From Ambrosia x helenae (Eukaryota > Streptophyta > Magnoliopsida > Asterales > Asteraceae): a stretch of DNA of 64,000 nt. Shown in pieces: positions 1-11,071 of this stretch (position 1 is its first letter; every line of letters begins with the position of its first letter). The stretch lies in the NCBI GenBank assembly GCA_030844895.1, contig JAUTDX010000221.1:62001-126000 (forward strand), given 5' to 3'. The position numbers and the translations under genes are program-made. The notes under the pieces were generated by a model. It saw nothing but the letters and a program-made list of their open reading frames with translations. It made no database searches and had not been told where the DNA came from.

Positions 1-60
1 GAATTTCTAGTTTGAACATGATTAGTGACTTGTGTAGACATGATTAATGAATTACCTGAA

Positions 61-200
61 CACACTATGGTAATCGTTGGAAAAATAATAAAACGTTCGT
101 TAATTTGGTGTAATTTATAAAAAATCATGTATATAAAACTTATTAACGTTTTAAAATTGTAGGGAAAACATGAGAGAGAAAAAGACTTTTGGATGAAAAT
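61..200 (-). repeat. dispersed repeat, inverted copy
   Basis: This block is the reverse complement of sequence found again at about 700-840 and 1396-1545. All three share a core around CTTTCCAACGAG, ACCATAGTGCTAT and an ACACCAAATTAACGA-like stretch. Three copies within 1.5 kb, one of them inverted, indicate related mobile elements. No coding potential is seen. Confidence 0.6.
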
Positions 201-699
201 AAGAAGGATGCCACATGACACACTCAAAGAGAAGGGATGACCTCTTTAAATGTCATGTAGCATTTCATGCTTTGGAATATTAATATATATAGATAGATAT
301 TTATTAAATTGCTCAATGTCACATTTTAAATTATGGTTATTACAAAAATTAACAAGGTATGTTCAAAAGTTATGGTTAATATAAATAGCACGGTTTCGTG
401 TGCTGTATAAATCTATAACTTATAATAAAAGAATTGAATTTCTATGAGGTGTCATTCAATGGAATGTGTCATTTGACACTTTGAGGTGATAGTATTGAAT
501 TTATTATTTTAAATAAAAGATAAATTTTTAAAATTTTTATTTTCTGTTTTTAAATAAAATCTATATATATATTATCTTAAAATTTCAAAGATGTTAATTA
601 ATATCTTTTCCTTATTTTCCTCTCACATTTTTTAATGTTAATTATTATTTTAAAATTTCAAATATTTTAATTAATATTTTTATCTTTATTTTTTCCTTA

Positions 700-840
700 T
701 TTTCCACTCACAATTTATAAACGTTAGTAACTTTTATGTATGACATTTTTTTTTAAAAAAAAAAAAAATTTACACTAAATTAACGATCGCTTTATTATCT
801 TTCCAACGAGCACCATAGTGCTATACAAAAAATGAAAAAA
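700..840 (+). repeat. dispersed repeat, direct copy 1
   Basis: Shares the AACGTTA...TTTCCAACGAGCACCATAGTG core with 1396-1545 and, inverted, with 61-200. It lies inside the element whose Helitron-like 3' end is at 1197. Non-coding. Confidence 0.6.
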
Positions 841-1159
841 ATGTTTTTTAGTGAGTTTTTGTTCATGCAGAAAAAAAAAACATGTGTTTAGGTGATTTAT
901 TAATCATATATAGGCAAGTACTAATCGTGTTATGATAGTATATATGTTTTTAAACCTACTATTATATATATGAATTGCCCATGTTCATGTGCTATAACGA
1001 TATGCTTAGCATTAAAAGAGGTTGAGATTTTTTTAATCTGCTGGGAACGCAGCATGAGAGTCCCTTTTCTTAGTATAAACATTAGAACAACTTTCTTTAA
1101 CATTAAAAATGGTTGAGACGGTTTACTTCTTTTATCCTTTTTTATTAAGTCATATTAGA

Positions 1160-1197
1160 TTTTTCAACCCCGGGACACTTTCGGGGTAATCAGCTAG
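1160..1197 (+). mobile_element. Helitron-type 3' terminus
   Basis: A hairpin (CCCCG 1168-1172 with CGGGG 1182-1186, plus a flanking A-T pair) sits 7 nt before CTAG at 1194-1197, and the next base is T. A short GC hairpin about 10 nt before a CTRR end with a T target base is the Helitron 3' signature. The 5' TC end was not identified and may lie before the window. The same family ends again at 1988. Confidence 0.5.
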
Positions 1198-1395
1198 TAT
1201 ATATATATTGCAAAGGGATTAATCCTACGTGTCATAATTTTATGCAATCTCTCCTTTGAGAGATGCCACATAGGATGTGATGTGGCAAGTGTAAACCAAT
1301 TAAAAAAAAGGAATAAATATGATTATAATCTATTATAATCTTTAACCTAATCTATTAAATACCTAATCTACTAAATCTAAATATTAAACCTTTAT

Positions 1396-1545
1396 TATTT
1401 TCTCTCTCATGTTTCCTCCCATAACTTTTAAACGTTAATATCTTTTATATACGAGATTTTTTAAAGAAAAAAATTACACCAAATTAACGAGCGTTTTATT
1501 ATCTTTCCAACGAGTACCATAGTGCTATATAAAAAACGGAGAAAA
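1396..1545 (+). repeat. dispersed repeat, direct copy 2
   Basis: Third copy of the block at 61-200 and 700-840, with the same CTTTCCAACGAGTACCATAGTG core. It precedes a segment (about 1555-1710) rich in alternating CGGGT and ACCCG words, which looks like the core of another small non-autonomous element. Confidence 0.55.
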
Positions 1546-1954
1546 AATGACTATTTTTTGTAACCCGACAGGTATTGTGTCGGGTTTGGGATTAGTTTAA
1601 AAAAAATTGTGGGTTTGGGTCGGGTCTGGGATTAGGTGATACCCGACCCGATTACCCGAAACAACATACCCAAATACCCGAACTATATACCCGATCATAT
1701 ACCCATGAATTTTTTAACGCATCACATAACTCTTAGACTAATGCGTTCGATATTTTAATAATTAACTTTTTTTTTCTTATTTTATGTTAGTTCTTTTAGA
1801 ATGATCGATTACAAACTTCCGAATTCATTTGTAATGGCACTAGATTTATACCCCGGCGCAGAGATTTGTTTTTTTATATTTGAATATCATAACTTATGGC
1901 AGAGATTTGTTTAAAATAATAATAATAATATATTTTATTATGTCATATTAGATA

Positions 1955-1988
1955 TTTCAACCCGGGACGCTCCCGGGATAAAAACTAG
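1955..1988 (+). mobile_element. Helitron-type 3' terminus, second copy
   Basis: CCCGGG at 1961-1966 pairs with CCCGGG at 1972-1977 across a 5-nt loop. CTAG follows at 1985-1988 and then T. The sequence before the hairpin (a GTCATATTAGAT-like stretch) matches that before the 1160-1197 terminus, so the two belong to one family. Confidence 0.55.
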
Positions 1989-1989
1989 T

Positions 1990-2488
1990 AACGTTATAAT
2001 TTCCTTGTATAAATAGCACGAGTTTGATGTAGGAAACACACAACACTTACACTGCAAATCATTTGTAACACATAGCTGTGGAACATCGTAACTCATACTT
2101 TATATTAATCGCTCAGAGCTCAATCATTGTCGGCTCCCAGGGTTTTTGTGCCAGAGAGCATCTCCTAAAAGAAGATCAAGGGCTTTTCCTCGTAACAAAA
2201 TCATGTGTTCTATTTGTTTATCATTCATTTCATTTCATCCATTTCTTAATTTACTACAACTCTAGTTTAATTTCATTCTTTACTTAAGTTTATCATTTGA
2301 GATCCTGACTCTTGTTCAGGGATCCTAGTTTACGGTTCTTGTTTTCCTTAAAAGCACACTACCTTACTTAACTAATTTGATCATTAAGTTACTTCGATAA
2401 TTTTTTACCAAAAAAATAATTTAATTAATGTATCTTAATTATAAAAAAACAAAACTATTCAAGTATTAATGTACTATATGTACCTGAA
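1990..2488 (+). other. non-coding, LTR-like leader remnant
   Basis: Contains a TATAAATAGC box at about 2010-2019 followed by an R/U5-like stretch, resembling the promoter half of a plant LTR. No paired copy, primer binding site or ORF was found here, so this remains a guess. Positions 2443-2488 resemble 23702-23746 and 23866-23900. Confidence 0.25.
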
Positions 2489-3798
2489 CTAGTTTTATAC
2501 CCGCTGCGCATTGCGGCGGCCGGGGTGACCGGCTTACTGCGTCGTACGTTGCGTGGTTGCAGCCTATCGATACCGTCTCCACGACGGACATTAGTAGATT
2601 CCATAATCACTTGTCATCATCGGTCTGAGAAAGCAAATATGTGTATTTGTAGAATACATGGAAAACAATCATAGATCATCGCTCACACGAAGGTGAGGGA
2701 TGTGAGAAGGCTCAAACTCGACAACTGCTACTATGTCATACATTACGCGGTTGCATCATATGGATGCCATCACACACAACAGGAAGAGTAGGTTGCTTAA
2801 TCAGTTGTCATCATCGCCATACCTTGCGACAATTGCTAACGCGAATGACGCCTCAGGCGCTATAAAAAGGCGCAGAGGCTAAAGCAGAATAACACATTAG
2901 CCAGTTGCATTGTAAGTGCATTACTACTCACACCACCTTTACAACCAACGTACGAATGCAGCAGCGAAAAACAATTTTGTCATCATCGCCTAAATAAAAA
3001 ATCCAAAAATAAATACGACGAAAACAATCAATATGGTAGCTGACTATGTACTTCAAATATAACTTGAATAACGAGTAAATGAAGCTAAATAATGTATTGT
3101 AAGTGTAGCATACCTTTGTTCTACTTCAATATCAACCAAAGGGATTTAAGGTATGCATGACCAATTCCAGCCTACCATCAGTTTCATGCGTAATGAAATT
3201 CCTAGCAAAATACACGATTTCAATTGTGATGTAGTATGTTGAACACAGATTGATAATAGATCGAAAGTCGCCAACGTTCCTACCTGCACTTATAATTAAA
3301 TAAATCAAAAAGGAGCTCTAAGAACCCTTTAAAAATAGATTATTTATCTTTGGGCGTCTAACAAAGTAACAAACATATTAGGATCAGCATCAATTACCAT
3401 ATCCAGATCAACAGGATTCCTAACACCAAAATAACAGACAAAACGTTTACCAACAAAAACTCATATATGTTGTACGCAATAGCCCATGGGGTCGATGCTT
3501 TAAATTTTGAAAATAAGCGAGACGTCTATATAACTCATAAACTTATTACAACTGAGGACTACGAATGAGCAATAAACATTTCACATTGTAACCAATCAAT
3601 GTAGGGCGCAAGTGCTCGTTTCAATCTCTTTTTTTATCTTGCCGTTTGAAAAGGATGTCTTACTCAAGAACAAAACAACAGGTAAGTAAAGATGCTTAAA
3701 AATCTTCAAACTAAAGTACTCCCCAACACTTCAATATGCTTGACATCTATCTGATTTGCGTTATGGAATACTAGATAGCATTCACCCAAAGATGCTTA

Positions 3799-4650
3799 GT
3801 TGTTGTATTTTACAAATTTAGCGCAACATACCTCATTTGACTTCAGAAAACTTAAAACATTTTTTTACCCATAATAAATGCCAACATCAAGACAGATAGT
3901 TCTGCATAAAAACAAAGGCTCAGGCGTATAGTGCTCTGTTGACTGGTTACGCTGCAGTTACGCAATCACAGTCGACATTACATAACGTACGTAAACATCA
4001 TAGCCCAATATCGGTAATTATATAAGAATACAATTACCAAAATTCTATGTAAGAGGCATTTACTGTTTCGCTTTGTGCTGTATTTTACAAATTCATCTCA
4101 ACATACTGCATTTTACATTCATAATCCATCAAGACAGATAGTTCTATGTAAAAGCAAAGCTCAGACGTACAGTGCTATGTCAACCAGTTGCGCTGTCATT
4201 GTCAACATTACATCACGTACATAAACATCATAGCTCAGTATCAGTAATTGCAGCTACAATCCCATACAGTGTTTCGGTTTGTACTTTTAACAAACCGTAA
4301 AGTGAAAGCATAGAGCAAAACAGTTAAAGCCTCTGACATCGAATGCAATACAATGGCATGTGAATCAGTCGCCTTGCATAACCTCAGATACGCGATCATC
4401 ATGAGCAAAGATCAATATTTGTAGCACGTGAATAACAACATATATCAGAAATACAATGACATGTCGACCGGTTGCGCATTGTAAAGCAGTAGTAAGTAAT
4501 ACAAATAATGTACAAAGCGAAACAATAAAAGCAACTCACAAAGCGTGTTGATTATACGAAATCGGGCTGCGTAAAAACCTAGGCTTAGACGTACAGTGAT
4601 ATGTCGACCGGTTGCACTGCAATTGCGCCATCACAGTCGACATTTAACAA
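3799..4650. repeat. imperfect tandem repeat array
   Basis: Related units recur at about 3799-4079, 4080-4300 and 4560-4640. Shared landmarks are GTATTTTACAAATT, CAGACGTACAGTG-like and an ACCGGTTGC-like segment, followed by GTCGACATT and ACGTACATAAACATCATAG-like stretches. Unit length is about 280 bp for the first pair and irregular after that. No ORF is shared between units. Confidence 0.5.
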
Positions 4651-5351
4651 CGAAGGAGAAGCCACTAGATTACACACATAAACCGAACAGAGTACCGATT
4701 CCAAAGCCACCAACCTAAAACCAAAAGGATAGGTAAGTAGTATACGTAGCAGCAATCGCCACCCCCACCGCTCCCAAAACACAATCACCATAGGTAATAT
4801 TCTTTGTCTTGTGGGGGTCAACGGTTTAACTTCAAATTCAAAATGACAATAGTAATATTAAAAAGGAAGAAAAGAAGAAGAAAGAACTTGTTTCATTATG
4901 TTTGAAGACGAAGAACAAACATGGGTCGACCGCTAGACCTAGCATGGCCACCATCATCCCCGTCCAGCACCACAACAACCCTGAGTTGTTCGAATACCAG
5001 CGCTATGACCGCCGCCGCCTAGGGTTTCACAAATGAACCCGACAACAACGGTTGGCGTAACAGAGATCACCGGTAACGGTGAGCAAAATTAGTGCTCAGA
5101 GGAATACATATTAGACAGCCAGCAAGGAGCACCTGATAAGAGAAGCAGGAAGGCGGCGACCAAAAGCGGATGAGGATGCATCGGATTAGGTTAGCTTAAA
5201 GCAACGCGGAGGGACATGTGGATCGAAACAAACGCCTCATAAAGGAGAGTAAAGGAGAATAGTACAAATGACTCAAAATATTGTACTAAGCGAAACAGTA
5301 AATGCCTCACACGTAGAATTTTGGTAATTGTATTCTTATATAATTATAAAA
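4014..5351. repeat. inverted duplication (4014-4080 with 5285-5351)
   Basis: The stretch from TAATTATATAAGAATACAAT at 4014 through the TTTACTGTTTCGCTT region is repeated as reverse complement at about 5285-5351 with few differences. It forms a long-range inverted repeat bracketing the right half of the block. Confidence 0.55.
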
Positions 5352-5369
5352 AACAAAAAAAAAACAAAA

Positions 5370-5386
5370 AAACAAAAAACTAGTCT
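5370..5386. repeat. left target-site duplication of the LINE
   Basis: AAACAAAAAACTAGTCT, identical to 23702-23718. The last T may belong to the LINE tail. Confidence 0.85.
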
Positions 5387-5464
5387 TTTTTTGTTTGAAA
5401 CTTAACTTTCATTAAACACAGCAAACACGGCCCTCAAAGCAAGGACCGGCCGCAACAACCAAAA

Positions 5465-6288
5465 TTATAACATATACAATGGGGAACGACACCAATCCTT
5501 CCAAACTAAACTAACAACATTGATTCTATTCTTAAACCATAAGAAGGACATAGACTTAACTCTCGCTAAGATGTCCGAAATATTAGCTTTGTTGCCATTG
5601 AAAACCAAGTCGTTCCTCGCGTTCCAAAGCGTCCACATAGTGACAATAACTATATCGTGCACAATCCTCTTTCTTATCTTGCTACCTTGAGTCGTCTTGT
5701 AAACTTCCAACAAATCTTGGATATCGAAAGCAAAGATAGGAGCAATGCCGATCCATCTACTTATAGCGTCCCACACATTGCTAGCTATGATACAATCTGC
5801 AAACGCATGTAAGACTGTTTCCTCTTCCGAGTCACACCACGGACACAACGCATCCGATAAAGCCACATTCCTCTTTATCAATTCCTTCTTAGTCGGAAGC
5901 CTATTCAACGCCGCTCTCCAAACCATAATATGACACTTTATCGGCACCCATGGTGTCCACTTTAACACGAAGTTCACCTCCACGTTGCTCCTTTTTTGAA
6001 TAAATTCTCTAACCGATTTAGTAGAGAAGTTCCCATCTTTACTACCACCCCAAACCCATTCATCACTAGACTCGGAAAAAGCCCACCTGTCAACACAAGA
6101 AACAAGCTGGATCCACTGCATGAACACGTATACTGAGACAATCTGCCTACTCCAATCTGCCACGAAGACCCATCTGGAGCCCCTCTTCTTTACCCGGTCT
6201 GTAATGGTGCAGTTTTTATCCGTTTCAAGATTAAAAAGAATCGGCCAACGCTGCTTTAGACACTCACCCCCTGCCAAGCATCTAACCA
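5465..6288 (-). pseudogene. LINE C-terminal zf-RVT region
   Basis: This is the C-terminal part of the LINE ORF2, ending at TAA 5467-5465. It contains the plant zf-RVT signature: a WVPIKCHIMVWRAALNRLPT segment, then CPWCDSEEETVLHAF with paired cysteines and a histidine, then WTLWNARNDLVF near the end. At 6288 it meets the copia LTR. Just inside that junction the frame slips by one base: WLDAWQG reads in one frame and GECLKQRWPILF in the next, so this copy was already decaying or mutated later. It is the continuation of the RT half at 19037-20828. It is not a functional gene. Confidence 0.85.
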
Positions 6289-6609
6289 TGTTGGATCAGT
6301 TTGCTCTTTTGCTAAGTAAGAACTTGCTATCTTGACACTTAAGTGTTTAGCAAGCCCTTGTATATCAGATTATAAGCACAGCGGAATGTATAAGTTAAAG
6401 CAACACTTTTTATACTAAGGAAGAGTTATTACTCCCCCTTGATGATTGAAACTAATAAATGACAAGTATTTATTATGAATCTAAGCAGTAAATGAGAATT
6501 AGATACTTAGACAGATTCACAATAAATACTGAAATGGAATAGAACAGTGAAAGTGTTTGAAGGATTTTTCTATTAAAATCAATGTCTAAAATAGAAGGTT
6601 GAAGCCTCC

Positions 6610-6617
6610 TATTTATA
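6610..6617 (-). promoter_or_regulatory. TATA box in 3' LTR
   Basis: TATAAATA on the minus strand, in a context typical of plant Pol II core promoters. The same box occurs in the other LTR at 17447-17454. Confidence 0.65.
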
Positions 6618-6786
6618 GACGTTTACATACATGTATCTTGCCCAAAAAGCAAGTACAGAAACATCAGAAACAAGTTGCACAAGTTGCAACATTGAAACTA
6701 ACAAATACAGCTAAAAGTAATAATAAACAATAAAACTACTGATGCAAAAGGCGGTGGAAAATATCTGATGCTAAGTGCTGATGAAT

Positions 6787-6812
6787 GACAAACTACTGAT
6801 GAGTAGTTTGTC
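6787..6812. repeat. perfect LTR palindrome
   Basis: GACAAACTACT, a 4-nt spacer GATG, then AGTAGTTTGTC: 11-bp perfect arms. It is duplicated exactly at 17615-17640 in the other LTR. Sirevirus LTRs are known for palindromic units. Confidence 0.8.
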
Positions 6813-7008
6813 TTCAGTACTTCTGAAGTGAACTTGTCTGGTTTGGACTTCAGAACTTCTGATGAAGTTTCTTCTTCAGCACTTCTCATATCTTCTAATC
6901 AACAGTTTCTTATCTTCACTTCAGTACTTCTATACTTAGCCAAAATGACAGAAGTGAATTAGACTAAGGTTTCCAAATGTGGTTTCACCAATCCTCTTTG
7001 TCCTAACA

Positions 7009-7020
7009 ATCTCCCCCTGG
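7009..7020 (-). other. polypurine tract of the copia element
   Basis: CCAGGGGGAGAT on the minus strand lies directly against the 3' LTR start. It is the expected plus-strand primer for reverse transcription. A second copy at 17837-17848 belongs to the truncated upstream element. Confidence 0.85.
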
Positions 7021-7049
7021 ATTGATGAAGCCAAAACCTTACTAATTCC

Positions 7050-10000
7050 TTATGTTTTTCTTCTGTCTTGAACAATCTTCCATATCTCTTTGTACATGGT
7101 GTTCTTGAGCTGGTTTAACTGTCCATCAGATAGAGATCCTCTCTGTGGTTCCAGATGTTGAATTGTGAGCAGGTCTTGTGTTGACAGTTTCTTCAGATCA
7201 CTGATCTTCTTGTAAGCCCTGCTTGAGAGGTCTCTTCTTGTCAACAATACTGAGTTGTTATCAGTAAGTGACCATCTGATGATAGGTATCTTTGACTTGT
7301 TAAAGTCAGAAGAATAGGGAACCAGACTTGTCCCTTGGGTTGATGGTCCTGAGTGTTGGATGCTTTCAGTTTCAGTTAACCTCAGGTGGGAGTCTCTTCC
7401 TTGTTGTTGTTGCATATCAGGCATCTGAACAGTTGGGAGATGGTGTTCAGTCACTACCTTGGTATGCATCTTTTCTTTGATGGTCTTTTGGATTTGGTAG
7501 GCAAAAGTGGAAGGATCCCTGAATTGTGTTAACAGAGGTTTCTCCTCAATGTCAAAATCTGAATGGACTATTGAACTTCCTTCAAGTAGTACCATTTTGA
7601 AATCAGTTTTGACATTGTCCTCTGCTTTCTTTCTTTGAGTAGCAGGCCTTCTTGTTGATACACCAGAAGTTCTAACTACTGATCTTGAAGGATCAGCAGT
7701 TTGAAACTTCTCTGGATTTGCAGCCTTGGCAGCCTTGTATTTTCTGTAAGTATCCATCAGTCTTTCTTCTTTCCATCTGGATACTGAGGCTTTTGAACCA
7801 TAGCCCTCTGCTACTAATTCTTCTATCATCTGGGCTCTCTTGGCCTTTCCTTCTTTGCTTGTGGCCAGTTTGTCTGCAAGCAGTTGTGCTCTTCTTGTCA
7901 GCTCTTGCATAGAGAGTCCCTTGAGTGTGTAGGCTTTAGTCTTGCTGTTCTTTGTGATGTAAGACACCAGTTGTTGTCTTTTGTCTTGTTCAGCAATCTC
8001 ATCAAGGCTAGCCTGCCTTTGTAGTTCAGCTTCATAGGCCTAAAGTTTTTCTTCATGGCTTAAGTCTAGATCATCCCTTTCTTCCAGAGTTTTCCAGATC
8101 AGATCTTCTCTGGCCTTCTTGTTGGCTGCAACTAAGCTCTTCTCTAGTAATTCAGCTGATTGAGAGATAGGAGAAGGGTTTAGTACAGTCATTGTTGTAA
8201 CTGTAGTAGGCCTGATAGGATCAGATGTTGGTTGAATGGGAGCAGTGGTTCTGGAAGGGTCAGCAGTTTGAGGTTTGGAAGTGTTAACCTCTGATGGGTT
8301 GACAACTGCTGATGGTTTGTCAACTACTGAAGGATTGTCTTCAGTAATTTCTGATTCTTCATCAGAACTTTTGCCATCAGAAGTTTCTTCATTATGCCTT
8401 AGGGATTCTTCAGAGGTTTGGGTCTCATCTTCTTTTTCTGTGGCTTCAATCTCTTCCACCGAGACACCAAACTGTTTGGCCAGTTTTTCTTTCCTGGCTT
8501 GATCTTTCTGATCTCTTTCAAGGATGGCCACTCTTGCCCTTATCCTGGCTTGGAATGACTCCTTAGGTTCCCTGATTTTCTCCCCCTTTTTGGATTCATC
8601 AATTTTAAGTTTTGAGGTTGAGGGTTGGGAGAATTGTCCTTGAAGATGAGCAATCTGTTTGCTGTTGAAGTCTATCTTGTTGGACAGATCATTCATCTTT
8701 GTCTTGATCACTCCAAATTGATTCTTGATAGACAGCTCCAAGTTAGCTGTGTATGTTTGGAAGTGATTCCTGATGAGAGTGTTCATCATGTGGTACAGGG
8801 GACCCTCTGGGCTGCATAGCTGGTTCAGGTCTATGCTTGTTTGCCCAGGGAATTGGGTAGGCATTTCTTGTGAAGGGTGTGTTTTTGGGTGATCCTCATG
8901 TTGTACAGAGGATGCCACTCTAGGGGTTTTAGGGATTGAGTGGGCTTTAACCTGTGCAGGGGTGACTGGCTTCTTGAGCCTGGATACCCCTGAAACAGGA
9001 CCTTCAGAAAGTGCCGTCAATTCAGTAGTTTTAGTTTTTGAAACATCATCCAAATTAATGGAATCATCTGAATCCCTGATGTTTCCCTCAATGAGGACCG
9101 TCTCAGTTAAATCATGAGCTGAGCCCAACTCAGTTCTCTCATGAACCTCTTGTTCTTGGTTCTGAGGATTTCCTACTTCAGGCATTAAGCCTTCATCAGT
9201 AGTTGCCACATCTGAGGTCTTAGCTATGTTACTTCTATCCTCAGATCCACCACTAGGTGGTAACTGAGTAGTAGCAGCCTCAGATGCCCCAAGAGTCTCT
9301 AAAATTGGGCTTAAAGACTCTGGTCCACCCCCATCTCTTGGGATAGGGCTAGAGATGTCCACATCCATGTCTGATGTTGTGGTTATGTCCCCTGGTTGTT
9401 GTGGTTGTAGGGGACTGACATAATCAGATGGGACCTTCTCTTTTAGCCCAGAGAGAAGTTTGGCAATTTCTATTGCCTCTGGTTCAGAAATTTGTGGGGT
9501 TGGTTCAGTAGTTTGGGCAATAGGTGAAATTTGTTGGTCAGCAGTTTCAAAAGAAGAGTGAGTTTCAATAGTTTTTCTAAGTCTTTTTCTTTTGAATAAA
9601 ATGGTTATGGGTGCTCTTGGTGGGGTTTGAGATGGATGAGACTGAGAGGGTGTTTCAGTCTCACCTATTTGAAGAGCAGATTGCTCATGAGCATGTTCAG
9701 GCATCTCAACCTCCTGAACAGCTTTTCTTTTGGGTTGGTGGGTTTTTGTCTTTGTTGGCTTGGGCTTTTTGGCTTTTGGTGGTGTGAGTTTGGAAGACGT
9801 GGGCTTCAGGGGGACTTGTTGTTGTTCTCCCTGATCATCTTCTGGCCAGGCAGCCGGTTTGTTATGCCTAGAGTATGCTTGTGAGGTTAATGGATTTAAA
9901 GTTGAAACTTTTCCCACAAGCACCTCATTACCCAGTTCCCCTATTATGCATTGCATAATGAACCTTGGGTACAACAAAAACTTTTTCTTGGTATTATTAT

Positions 10001-10553
10001 GATGTAACACCAACTCATTGAAAAATAGTTTTGATGCCCTGAATTTAGTTTCATTCACAATGGAATGAAATATTGGTTGAAAAGTGGAGGGCATCTGGTC
10101 ATAAGACCCTGTTTTTGGACTCAAACACATAATAATATAATGAAACAAAAGCTTGTATTTTGGTTCAAAATATTTTTTGAAGATAGTAGCATGGGAGAGA
10201 GTACCTTGATAACCACACTCTGTCATGGTTAGGTGAATATCAGAATTAGCAACATGGTCAGGGGCAGTTACATCATCCAGACCCAGTCTTGTTGCCAGTG
10301 TGGCTGGTGTGATGGTCAGTGGTTTCCCTTTTATTCTTGAGTTGAGGGAAATGACTTCATCATCCGCCGTCACCGTCTCAGCATTTGCCCAGAACTCATT
10401 CAGAGTTTCAGTGTGAATTGGTGGGTTTATTGTGAGAGCAGTAAAATATTGGGATTTTACGACAAGATCAATGATCTCATCGTATTGGGACCAGCCTTCT
10501 TGTTTTTCAAGAAAGGCCCTTTGATTGTGTCCCTGCTTTAGAACTAGAGCCAT
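7050..10553 (-). CDS. Sirevirus third ORF, split by a TAG codon
   Basis: Starts ATG at 10553. The frame is open for 837 codons to TAG at 8042-8040, then open again in the same frame for 329 codons to the stop at 7050, about 1166 residues if read through. The neighbouring copy (17837-19036) has CAG at 18870-18868, so the stop is a single C-to-T change. Residues about 1-230 look folded and contain a YKLLFHYIIMCLSPKTGSYD and KKFLLYPRFIMQ pair, which I recognise as recurrent in ORFs of plant retroelements. Residues 230-580 are Pro/Ser/Thr/acidic and probably disordered. Coiled-coil-like segments follow (IKNQFGVIKTKMNDLSNKI; ARIRARVAILERDQ). The C-terminal part is basic. No clear signal peptide or membrane helix is visible, so the env-like label used for Sirevirus ORF3 is positional only. 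Function unknown. Confidence 0.75.
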
Positions 10554-11071
10554 GTGGTTTGGATTTTGATCGAACAGTTGATTTGCAGATTTAGGTTATT
10601 GAGAGAGTTTTTGAGAGAGAAAGAGGGATATTTTGAATTTGAAAGGATAAGTGTTGAGAAAAGGTATTTATCAGAAGTTTTAACCGCTTGAATCTTCTTT
10701 ATTAGAAGTTTTTAAACCGCCTTTGGTTAAAAATCTTTTTATCAGAAGTTTTAAACTGATTAGGTCAAACCTCTGATGATGGGAAAAGTCAAATTTACCC
10801 TTTTGACTAAACTGCTGATGAAGGATTACTTCATCAGTAGTTCCCATTTCCTCTTCAGTAGTTTTAACAGCTGACGAGAAATGTTTTTATAAATACTTTT
10901 TATTCATAACTTCTGAAGTTTATTTTATCAGAAGTTACACACTTTTCAGAAATTATCCCCATACTGATGTTTTGTTCATCAGTAGTTTCTCTCTTTTCAG
11001 AAGTTTTGTTTCAGACTTTTTGTCTGTTTGTAAGTGAAAAATGAAAAATTGCAGAATAATAAAATAAACAC
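10554..11071 (-). other. pol-ORF3 spacer
   Basis: 518 bp without an ORF. It is dense in the words TCAGAAGTTT and CATCAGTAGTT on the plus strand, the same words that form palindromes in the LTR, pol and gag. It probably supplies the leader for ORF3. No clear core promoter was identified. Confidence 0.5.

Larger units (their letters stand above)
2489..5369 (-). mobile_element. probable Helitron (minus strand), right edge uncertain
   Basis: Read on the minus strand, the left edge ends with a GC hairpin (CCGCCGC...GCAGCGG around 2500-2520), an AT spacer and CTAG at 2492-2489, followed by T. This fits a Helitron 3' end. The body to about 5360 is non-coding, carries imperfect tandem repeats (3799-4650) and, near 4920-5200, a GC-richer stretch that may be a captured gene leader. 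A 5' TC end could not be fixed, so the right limit is only the LINE target site. Confidence 0.35.
6289..7008 (-). repeat. 3' LTR of the copia element
   Basis: 720 bp. In element orientation it starts TGTTAGGA and ends TCCAACA, an imperfect terminal inverted repeat. A polypurine tract lies just upstream. A TATAAATA box is at 6617-6610 (minus). U3 contains short palindromes, the clearest with 11-bp arms at 6787-6812. Confidence 0.9.

Noticed and set aside
2078..2287. 69-codon ORF
   Set aside because: No domain; lies in LTR-like leader sequence and ends in low-complexity residues.
4585..4821. 78-codon minus-strand ORF
   Set aside because: Falls in repeat-rich non-coding DNA; no homology I recognise.
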